A DNA stretch of 29,995 nucleotides, from assembly GCA_964436815.1 (NCBI GenBank), contig CAYTER010000026.1, forward strand, positions 1 to 29,995, given 5' to 3'. Each line of letters opens with the position of its first letter. Within the stretch, counting starts at the first letter, position 1. The position numbers and the translations under genes are program-made. Below, one piece after another: positions 7,182 through 13,588 of the stretch. The notes below the pieces were generated by a model. That model had not been told where the DNA came from. It worked only from the letters and a program-made list of their open reading frames with translations, and ran no database searches. Origin of the DNA: UBA993 sp964436815 (lineage in GTDB: Bacteria; Bacillota; Dethiobacteria; DTU022).

Positions 7182-8036
7182 ATGAACCTGCATGAGCTAC
7201 TGCAGAAAAAGAAACCCCTGGTTTTCGATGGGGCCCTTGGTACCGAACTTTCACGCCGCAACCTTACCGGTGGGATTACCCTTAACCTGGAAAACCCCGG
7301 GCCGATTCTCGACTTTCATCGTGAATACGCTGGTCTGGGCGTTGATTTTTTAACGACCAACACTTTTACGGCGAACCGCATTTACTGTGAAACCCATGGC
7401 GTATCAGTCGATATTCTGGCGGCAAACAGGGCCGGGGTTGAACTGGCCCGTCAGGTTGCCGGTTCCGATCAATATGTCATCGGTGATCTTGGGCCGACCG
7501 GCCGATTGCTGAAGCCTTACGGCGAATACTCTGAGGAACAGTTTTACAGTAATTTTTATGAGCAGGCAGCAGTCCTGGCTGAAAACGGGGTTGACGGCCT
7601 GATCATCGAAACGATGACTGATTTAAGGGAAGCAGTCTGTGCTTTGAAAGCCTGTAAAGCGGCTTCCAGCCTGCCCGTACTAGTGACCCTCTCCTATTCA
7701 ACTACAGAAAAAGGAGGCCGGACGATCATGGGCTCTGCCCTGGAGGAGGCGGTTACGGAACTTGAAAAATACGGGGCCGACGCAGTCGGAGCAAATTGTG
7801 GCGAATTAACCCCTTTGCAGATGGCTGAAATAGCCGGCCTCTATAAACGGTGCACTTCACTGCCGATTATCATTCAGCCCAATGCCGGTATCCCGAAGCT
7901 GGTTGATGGGAAGACGGTTTACGGCATGAGCCCGGCGGACTTTGCTGCCGGTATAAAAAAATGCATTGAAAACGGCGCTTCCATTGTCGGCGGCTGCTGC
8001 GGCACTACGATAGAGCATATTAAAGCACTTATATAA
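7182..8036 (+). CDS. Homocysteine S-methyltransferase
   Basis: A 284-residue zinc-dependent methyltransferase with the homocysteine-binding TIM barrel shared by BHMT, MmuM and the N-terminus of MetH. It opens with VFDGALGTELSRR and carries the three zinc cysteines in GANCG and in the C-terminal GGCCGTT. It ends after this domain, with no folate- or cobalamin-binding domain, so the methyl donor is a small molecule or a separate corrinoid protein. The ribosome site GGCGGTGAT lies just upstream of the ATG. The oxidoreductase gene follows after 22 bases, presumably in one transcript. Confidence 0.88.
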   Translation: MNLHELLQKKKPLVFDGALGTELSRRNLTGGITLNLENPGPILDFHREYAGLGVDFLTTNTFTANRIYCETHGVSVDILAANRAGVELARQVAGSDQYVIGDLGPTGRLLKPYGEYSEEQFYSNFYEQAAVLAENGVDGLIIETMTDLREAVCALKACKAASSLPVLVTLSYSTTEKGGRTIMGSALEEAVTELEKYGADAVGANCGELTPLQMAEIAGLYKRCTSLPIIIQPNAGIPKLVDGKTVYGMSPADFAAGIKKCIENGASIVGGCCGTTIEHIKALI

Positions 8037-8058
8037 ATGTGGAAGAGAATATTAATAT

Positions 8059-10068
8059 ATGAAAACCTTTAAAACAGCCTGCCCCCTGGATTGCTGGGAC
8101 CAATGCGCTTTGGTGGCTGAGGTTGATCAGGGTGCTTTAATATCACTGAAAGCTGATCCCGGCCAACCGGTGACCGGAGGGTTCATCTGCGCCAAGGGGA
8201 AAAAGCATCTTGAAAGGGCGAGTCATCCGGATCGCCTGCTTTATCCGCAGTTAAAGATTAATGGTGTTTTTAAAAGAATCAGCTGGAGCGATGCGGTGGA
8301 TGCCACCGCTGATAGAATAGAAAAGGTTATAAAAAAATTCGGTCCGCTGGCGCTGCTACATTTCTATGATGGTGGTTACGGAGGACTTTTAAAGAATATC
8401 GAAGCCCGTTTTTTCAGCGCCCTTGGTGGCTCTACCAGGCACCAGGGCTCTCTTTGCTGGGGCGCCGGTATTGCCGCCCAGCGCTATGATTTCGGGGCAG
8501 CCCAATCCCATGCCCACGCTGATTTTCCCCACTCTAAATTGATTTTAATCTGGGGGCGTAATCCGGCCTATACCCAGGTTCACCTGCTGCCTTACCTGAA
8601 GGTGGCGCGCAGGGCAGGGGCGCAGGTCGTGGTTATCGATCCGGTTAAAACGGCTACGGTTAATCTTGCCGACCGCTATATCAGGGTTAAGCCGGCCAGC
8701 GATGGCGCCCTGGCCTTAGGCATGGCAAAGATCATCATTGAGCGGGGGCTTTATGACCGGCAGTTTGTGGAAAACCACAGCACTGGATTTGAGCAGTTTA
8801 AGGCGCTTTGCGCCGAATATGATCTGAAAAGGGTTTCCAGGGTTACGGACCTCGCAGAAGCGGAAATTGAGGATCTGGCCGTAACCTATGCTCAGGCAAA
8901 ACCGGCAGCCATCCTGCTGGGTATTGGTTTGCAAAGGCACAGCAACGGCGGGAATACGATCAGGGCGATCGACGCCCTGGCTGCCCTGTGCGGCAATATC
9001 GGCGTTCCGGGTGGAGGGGCCAGTTATGCCAATTTCAGGGTAACCCGCTATATCGATCACGATTTTTTGAGCGGTGCAGATCTTAAGCCCCGGTTTCGCC
9101 ATTATCCCAAGCCGCAGCTGGCCGCCACCCTGCAGAATTTAACCGATCCCCCGATTGCTTTTTTATACATCAGCCGCTCCAATCCGCTGACCCAGGTTGG
9201 CGACAGCACGTACCTGCGGCAGGCGATGGCAAAAGTGCCTTTTATTGTTACGGCCGAACATTTTATGACTGATACTGCTGCAGCTTCCGATTTGGTGTTG
9301 CCGGCGACAAATTTCCTGGAGGCTGAAGATCTGTATTTCAATTCTATGAGCCACCATTACCTGGTTTATGGCGAAAAAGTCTTGGAAGCACCGGGAGAGT
9401 GCCGGCCGGAATATGAATTTTTTGCGGAAATTGCCGGCAGGCTTGGGCTTGAGGGTTACCCGACCGATCCGCAGGTGGATAATCTGCTTGAACGGGCTAT
9501 CAAACCGCTGACAGATGCTACCGGGATCACCTTAAGAAAAATAAGGGAAGAGGGAACTCTTCCGCTGCCTGGCGGAGGTGATATTCCCTGGCAAGATCGC
9601 CATTTTGAGACGGCTGACGGCCGCTACAATTTTTTCTCCGCACAGGCTGAGCGTGACGGTGTCGGTGGTCTTCCCGCATACTTAGAACCGGTTGAGTTAA
9701 GCAGCCAAAAAATGATTGCAGACGGCTACCGCTACTGGTTTTTAACCCCTCACCGGCGCGAATCAATCCATGCGACCCATATGCTACCTGACGTTGGTCT
9801 GGAGCCGAAAGCCTATGTTCACCCGCAGACGGCGGAAGAAGAGAGGCTCGCCGGTGGTGAGCCGGTTGTTGTTTCTTCAATTAGGGGGCAGATTCAACTG
9901 AATCTTGAAGTTTCTGACCGGGTGCCTCCGGGAGCGGTGATGGTTTACCAGGGCTGGTGGGAAGGCAGCGGAGCGGCAGGCAATAAGCTAACCCCCGATC
10001 GGCTGACCGATTTTGGCAACCAGGCAGCCTACTACGACTGCCTCTGTAGAATTGAGAAATTGAAATAA
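8059..10068 (+). CDS. Single-subunit molybdopterin oxidoreductase (DMSO reductase family)
   Basis: A 669-residue bis-molybdopterin enzyme of the formate dehydrogenase/DMSO reductase superfamily. An N-terminal [4Fe-4S] motif uses C8, C12, C16 and C44 (CPLDCWDQC, then GFICAKG). Following segments include LIWGRNPAYT, VVVIDPVKTATVNLAD, the GNIGVPGGGASYAN loop and the C-terminal molybdopterin dinucleotide-binding domain. The candidate metal ligand lies in HQGSLCWGAG, where C132 could serve. The coding frame has no internal TGA, so no selenocysteine is involved. There is no Tat signal and no ferredoxin or membrane subunit next to it, so it is probably cytoplasmic. The substrate is not predictable. 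Confidence 0.85.
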   Translation: MKTFKTACPLDCWDQCALVAEVDQGALISLKADPGQPVTGGFICAKGKKHLERASHPDRLLYPQLKINGVFKRISWSDAVDATADRIEKVIKKFGPLALLHFYDGGYGGLLKNIEARFFSALGGSTRHQGSLCWGAGIAAQRYDFGAAQSHAHADFPHSKLILIWGRNPAYTQVHLLPYLKVARRAGAQVVVIDPVKTATVNLADRYIRVKPASDGALALGMAKIIIERGLYDRQFVENHSTGFEQFKALCAEYDLKRVSRVTDLAEAEIEDLAVTYAQAKPAAILLGIGLQRHSNGGNTIRAIDALAALCGNIGVPGGGASYANFRVTRYIDHDFLSGADLKPRFRHYPKPQLAATLQNLTDPPIAFLYISRSNPLTQVGDSTYLRQAMAKVPFIVTAEHFMTDTAAASDLVLPATNFLEAEDLYFNSMSHHYLVYGEKVLEAPGECRPEYEFFAEIAGRLGLEGYPTDPQVDNLLERAIKPLTDATGITLRKIREEGTLPLPGGGDIPWQDRHFETADGRYNFFSAQAERDGVGGLPAYLEPVELSSQKMIADGYRYWFLTPHRRESIHATHMLPDVGLEPKAYVHPQTAEEERLAGGEPVVVSSIRGQIQLNLEVSDRVPPGAVMVYQGWWEGSGAAGNKLTPDRLTDFGNQAAYYDCLCRIEKLK

Positions 10069-10074
10069 AATCAC

Positions 10075-10093
10075 CTTAACCCTTATGGTTAAG
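10075..10093 (+). terminator. Hairpin after the oxidoreductase gene
   Basis: CTTAACC (10075-10081) and GGTTAAG (10087-10093) form a perfect seven-pair stem with a five-base loop, seven bases after the stop codon, followed by a moderately T-rich run. It is plausible as a terminator for the methyltransferase operon. Confidence 0.5.
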
Positions 10094-10128
10094 AGAGTTT
10101 GATTTTACGTTTTAGCAATCGATGAATA

Positions 10129-10137
10129 TGGTATAAT
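10129..10137 (+). promoter_or_regulatory. Extended -10 promoter of the AT-rich islet
   Basis: TGG plus TATAAT (10132-10137) lies about 80 bases upstream of the small ORF at 10216. No convincing -35 is present. It probably drives the small ORF and the nucleotidyltransferase-like gene together. Confidence 0.5.
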
Positions 10138-10215
10138 AGATTCAATCGGGTAGGAAGAAATGGTTTTCAATGTTTTGGCAATCTGCCGAAAAGTTTTTTA
10201 TTCAAGGTGATATAT

Positions 10216-10389
10216 ATGCGTGAAATCAGATTAAAAGACATTCAGGGAGTTTGTAAGTCGCCTGCTGGAAATAGAGTTAAAAAGCAGATTAGTGTTTACA
10301 TGAGCTCAAATCCTGATTATCATCCCGGGCGTAAGAGGCCAAGAAACCAGGAAGAGGCCGAAATTCTAAAATCCTTTTCGAGGAAATAA
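10216..10389 (+). CDS. Small basic protein upstream of the nucleotidyltransferase-like gene
   Basis: A 57-residue, Lys/Arg-rich protein of no recognised family. ATG 10216 is chosen because AAGGTGAT (10204-10211) stands just upstream; the GTG at 10207 lies inside that ribosome site. The stop TAA shares its last base with the next gene's ATG (TAATG at 10387-10391), a classic translational coupling. That overlap is the main evidence that the gene is real and that the next gene begins at 10389. The segment is more AT-rich than its neighbours, like the gene that follows. It may be the small partner of a two-gene module. Confidence 0.55.
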   Translation: MREIRLKDIQGVCKSPAGNRVKKQISVYMSSNPDYHPGRKRPRNQEEAEILKSFSRK

Positions 10390-10991
10390 TGTGTGCATTT
10401 GATCTGAAATAGGCTCTTCGTAAGCTTGATAAACTTGACCCGAATAATAAATTTAACGCAATGCTGATAACCGCCGCTGTTATTACGAAGCTGCTTGAAG
10501 GTGAGCAGGTTCGACCAATAATTGTCGGTGGTTTTTCTGTGGCTATTTATACTGATGAAAATTATACAACCCGGGATATTGATTTTGTAGTTGATGAGAA
10601 TGAAAAAGTAAGTAAATTATTATTAAAGCTTGGCTTTTGTAAAGGGAATCAGAATTTTATCCACAGAAAAAATGAAATTGTCATTGAATTTCCCGGTGAA
10701 AAGCTTGCTGGGTCAACAGAAATAATAAACAAAGTGTTAGTTGATGATGCCGATGACCTTTACGTTTATGTCATATCTTATGAAGATATTATTATGGATA
10801 GGTTACGAGCTTATTTATACTGGGAGGAAGATATTTCAAAAGAGTGGGGTATGCAAATGCTTGCTCTTCATAAAAATAAACTCGATATTCAATATATGAA
10901 AACTGTAGGTAAGGGTGCGGAGACCGAAGATGAATCTATAGAACTTATGAAGTGGTTTGATGAACTAGAGAAATTAAATTTATCTGGATGA
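10389..10991 (+). CDS. Nucleotidyltransferase-like (DUF6036-type) protein with in-frame amber codon
   Basis: A 176-residue frame from ATG 10461 encodes a minimal nucleotidyltransferase-like fold with VGGFSVAIYTDENYTTRDIDFVV, the GG...DxD arrangement of the DUF6036/AbiEii-like group. ATG 10461 lacks a ribosome site. The same frame extends upstream without TAA or TGA to ATG 10389, which has GAGGA just before it and overlaps the preceding stop as TAATG. This longer frame holds one TAG at 10410-10412, codon 8 (MCAFDLK, amber, ALRKLDKL). The residues around it read as one amphipathic helix. As the organism encodes pyrrolysine synthesis, amber decoding as pyrrolysine is a real possibility. A nonsense mutation or use of ATG 10461 remains possible. 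Confidence 0.7.
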
Positions 10992-11011
10992 AATTATATA
11001 GACAACCTATT

Positions 11012-11052
11012 GACACTTACCTCTCCTAAAATAATTAGAAGAGGCAAGTGTC
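11012..11052. terminator. Bidirectional terminator between convergent genes
   Basis: GACACTT-a-CCTCT (11012-11024) pairs with AGAGG-c-AAGTGTC (11040-11052), a 12-pair stem with one mismatch. It lies between the convergent nucleotidyltransferase-like and acyl-AMP ligase genes, with T- or A-rich flanks on both sides. Confidence 0.7.
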
Positions 11053-11083
11053 GTTTATTTATGTGGGGGGATATAATTTGTTT

Positions 11084-12460
11084 CTATTCGTTGGCAACCT
11101 GCAGCAGTTTTTCGAGATATTGCTGTTTACACATTGAGCGCTGCAGTTTTCCTGAGCTGGTTTTTGGTAAGGTGCCGGGCTTGATCAGGACGACTTCTTT
11201 TGGTGGAACTCCGCAGACACTGAGCGTCCGGTAGCGGATTTTCTTTTTAATATCTTCAAAATCACTGCCTTTTACCTCTGCTACAACAATAACTGCTTCC
11301 TTGCCCTTGCTGCTATCGATCCCGAAAGCAATTACATTCCCGGGGCGCACCCCTTCAACAGCGCCGGAAGCCCTTTCAATATCTTCCGGATAGATATTAC
11401 GGCCGGCGATGATGATCACATCTTTCAGGCGGCCACAGATGACCAACTCAGCCCGATCTCCGCCGGGAGGAGTTACAAAATAGCCGAGATCGCCGGTGCG
11501 CAGCCAGCCGTCTTTTAACAGCGTTTCAGATAATTCGGGGCGTTTGTAGTAACCGCTGGTAACGGAAGCTCCGGAAATCTGCAGTTCACCAACCTGTCTT
11601 TCCTCAAGCACCTTGCCGCTTTGCGGATCACAGATGCGCATTTTAAGGCAGGGAACCGGATACCCGAGCAGCGGTAATCGCCGGACCGGTTCTGAATCGC
11701 TTTCAACGGGGCGGGCAATTTTTTCTGTTTCGAGAGCATCCCGGTTAACTTGGTCACAAATCATGCCCCGCATAACCGGTGGAAAAGTTCCGGCAATGGT
11801 TACTTCAGCCATGCCGAAGGCGCAAAACTCGGCACCCGGCCTAAAGCCGTGCTTGCCGGCTGCAGTAATAAATTTTTCAAAGGCTTCCGGGTCAATCGGC
11901 TCCGCACCGCTAAGGGCCATGCGCACCGGGCTTAAGTCAAGCTTTTCCCCAGTATCGGTCATCCGCCGCAGGGCGCGGGTGGCCAGCACATAAGAGAAAT
12001 TTGGTCCGGCGGTAATGGTTCCCTTATAATCGCTCAGCCAGCGCATCCAGTTAGCAGGGTTGGAGAGAAAATCCTGCGGTGCGGCAAGCACTAGATTAAT
12101 TCCTTTGATCATACAGGTGGCCAGCACCCCGATTAAACCCATATCGTGATAAAGGGGAAGCCAGGACACCAGGACATCGTTTTCGGGATCAAGAACTACC
12201 ACTTCGTCCATGGCGTCAATATTGGCGCAGATCGCCCGGTGGGGCAGCATTACNNNNNNNNNNNNNNNNNNNNNNNNNNNNNNNNNNNNNNNNNNNNNNN
12301 NNNNNNNNNNNNNNNNNNNNNNNNNNNNNNNNNNNNNNNNNNNNNNNNNNNNNCCGGCGGCCGAGCCGACAAAGGTAACGCTTTTCGAACCATGCGCAGC
12401 CTGCCTGATGCGCGGCAGCATGCTGTCAGTAACTGTAGTAATCGAATTTTTATCGGTCAT
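11084..12460 (-). CDS. Acyl-AMP ligase (FAAL-like), interrupted by assembly gap
   Basis: An ANL-superfamily adenylating enzyme that activates a carboxylic acid with ATP. Visible motifs, in protein order, are VMLPHRAI just after the missing P-loop, LPLYHDMGLIG, FCAFGMAEVTIAG, WLRTGDLGYF, GRLKDVIIIAGRNIYPEDIE and the C-terminal PKTSSGKLQR with the catalytic lysine. The HDMGLIG and GMAEVT forms are those of fatty-acyl-AMP ligases rather than CoA ligases. A run of 100 N replaces residues after the first 35. In full-length relatives roughly 140-150 residues precede VMLPHRAI beyond this point, so the true gap is probably larger than 100 bases. No acyl carrier protein or synthase gene is near. The stop is TAG. 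Confidence 0.82.
   Translation of the reverse strand: MTDKNSITTVTDSMLPRIRQAAHGSKSVTFVGSAAXXXXXXXXXXXXXXXXXXXXXXXXXXXXXXXXXXVMLPHRAICANIDAMDEVVVLDPENDVLVSWLPLYHDMGLIGVLATCMIKGINLVLAAPQDFLSNPANWMRWLSDYKGTITAGPNFSYVLATRALRRMTDTGEKLDLSPVRMALSGAEPIDPEAFEKFITAAGKHGFRPGAEFCAFGMAEVTIAGTFPPVMRGMICDQVNRDALETEKIARPVESDSEPVRRLPLLGYPVPCLKMRICDPQSGKVLEERQVGELQISGASVTSGYYKRPELSETLLKDGWLRTGDLGYFVTPPGGDRAELVICGRLKDVIIIAGRNIYPEDIERASGAVEGVRPGNVIAFGIDSSKGKEAVIVVAEVKGSDFEDIKKKIRYRTLSVCGVPPKEVVLIKPGTLPKTSSGKLQRSMCKQQYLEKLLQVANE
12254..12353. other. Assembly gap of exactly 100 N
   Basis: One hundred consecutive N inside the acyl-AMP ligase gene. The round number suggests a scaffolding placeholder of unknown true length. 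It hides the ATP-binding loop and most of the N-terminal subdomain. Confidence 0.97.
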
Positions 12461-12642
12461 AGGGCACCCTTTCTGATATTCGACGTATAGTACAAATTGT
12501 GTTTACACTAACTTTGCTATTTTAGCCGATAGCCGCGCCTATTTCAACTTTTTAATTGTTAATTTTTTTTAACAGGCAAAATATATGGTTAGTAAAAGGT
12601 TTTACCGGCAGTGACTTGCCGAAATCTTTGTCAATAAAAGCG

Positions 12643-12672
12643 AAATAAGAGCCGCTGATCACGCTCTTATTT
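12643..12672 (-). terminator. Terminator of the cyclophilin gene
   Basis: AAATAAGAGC (12643-12652) and GCTCTTATTT (12663-12672) form a perfect ten-pair stem with a ten-base loop. Read on the minus strand it follows the cyclophilin stop by 44 bases and is succeeded by a T-rich run. The rest of the 256-base gap (12461-12716) is AT-rich, holds no gene that I can see, and should contain the acyl-AMP ligase promoter. Confidence 0.7.
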
Positions 12673-12716
12673 CAAAAATAAATCAAATGCAATTTTTTTA
12701 TGAATGATTTGGCACA

Positions 12717-13421
12717 TTACATTTTATCAGGCGGTTCATACTCGGTGCCGAATGTTTCAACAGTGATTGTCTTGATCCGTTGTTCCTCAAGCGGTTTATC
12801 CATTTGATCGCGTCTGACACTGACAATCCCATCAACAACGTCAAGGCCTTCAATGACCTGGCCGAAAGCGGCATATTGGCCGTCAAGGTGGGTAGCGTCT
12901 GCGGCCATGATGAAGAATTGCGAGCCGGCTGAATTAGGATGCTGTGAACGTGCCATTGATATAACCCCTCGCTGGTGCAGGATTGGATTATCATGATTAT
13001 TGCTGGCAAATTCGCCCTTAATCGTATAACCGGGGCCACCTGTTCCCTGACCCTGAGGGCATCCGCCCTGGATCATAAAGCCGGGGATGACGCGGTGAAA
13101 AATTAACCCGTCGTAATAGCCGCTGCTGGCCAGGGTTACAAAATTTCGGACGGTGTTCGGTGCGCTTACCGGATCAAGTTCAACCTTGATAACACCGCCA
13201 TTTTCCATTTCGATTGTTGCTACCGGTTTAGTTACATTCATGTAGATTTCTCCCTCACTTTGTTTTTGTGCTTTGCGAAAAGTGCCGGTGATCAAAACTG
13301 CTGCGACAGCCCCTGCCAGCAGCATAAACAGGAGCAATATAATTATGTTCCGGTTTTTGCCCGGCGAACTCTTTTGTTTTTGTTCATTGCCCGGATCAGT
13401 TTTCTGTTTCTTCTTGGCCAC
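12717..13421 (-). CDS. Membrane-anchored cyclophilin-type peptidyl-prolyl isomerase
   Basis: Catalyses cis-trans isomerisation of proline peptide bonds, here probably outside the cytoplasmic membrane. The 234-residue protein has a very basic N-terminus (MAKKKQKTD), one membrane segment near residues 26-45 (IIILLLFMLLAGAVAAVLI) and a cyclophilin domain from about residue 65 to the end. The catalytic FHRVIPGFMIQGG contains the key arginine, and SAGSQFFIM and GQYAAFGQVIEG follow. The GTG start is preceded by GGAGGGTG on the minus strand, and TGC plus TATAAT (13473 to 13465) gives an extended -10. There is no lipoprotein cysteine. It is transcribed alone, diverging from the glycyl radical operon. 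Confidence 0.9.
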   Translation of the reverse strand: MAKKKQKTDPGNEQKQKSSPGKNRNIIILLLFMLLAGAVAAVLITGTFRKAQKQSEGEIYMNVTKPVATIEMENGGVIKVELDPVSAPNTVRNFVTLASSGYYDGLIFHRVIPGFMIQGGCPQGQGTGGPGYTIKGEFASNNHDNPILHQRGVISMARSQHPNSAGSQFFIMAADATHLDGQYAAFGQVIEGLDVVDGIVSVRRDQMDKPLEEQRIKTITVETFGTEYEPPDKM

Positions 13422-13464
13422 ACTTCACCCTCCGCTAATTTCTTTCAGGCCTGTACATATTAGC

Positions 13465-13473
13465 ATTATAGCA
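13465..13473 (-). promoter_or_regulatory. Extended -10 promoter of the cyclophilin gene
   Basis: On the minus strand, TGC is followed directly by TATAAT (13470 to 13465), 44 bases upstream of the GTG start at 13421. No good -35 is seen. Confidence 0.5.
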
Positions 13474-13551
13474 AAAAGATCAAAGAAGGTTCACTGCATG
13501 CTAACTTGTTAACTTATTAGATTGGGGCAGGGAAAATCAGGGCCAGGGGTG

Positions 13552-13557
13552 TATAAT
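13552..13557 (+). promoter_or_regulatory. -10 element of the glycyl radical operon
   Basis: TATAAT at 13552-13557 lies 32 bases before ATG 13589, in the divergent gap with the cyclophilin gene. The -35 region is poorly matched, which is consistent with activator-dependent expression. Confidence 0.45.
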
Positions 13558-13588
13558 AGGGGCAAAGTTAATTATTCTTAAGTGATCG

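Noticed and set aside
8530..8541. CTCTAAAT string resembling the anticodon arm of tRNA-Pyl
   Set aside because: It lies inside the molybdopterin oxidoreductase coding sequence, with no acceptor or T arms around it. I found no tRNA in the window.
8059..10068. Selenocysteine in the formate dehydrogenase-like enzyme
   Set aside because: The reading frame has no internal TGA, and a cysteine is available at the likely metal-ligand position.
10160..10210. Sixteen-codon leader ORF before the small basic protein
   Set aside because: It has a weak GGAAG site, but the length is too short and there is no recognisable leader-peptide feature or attenuator.
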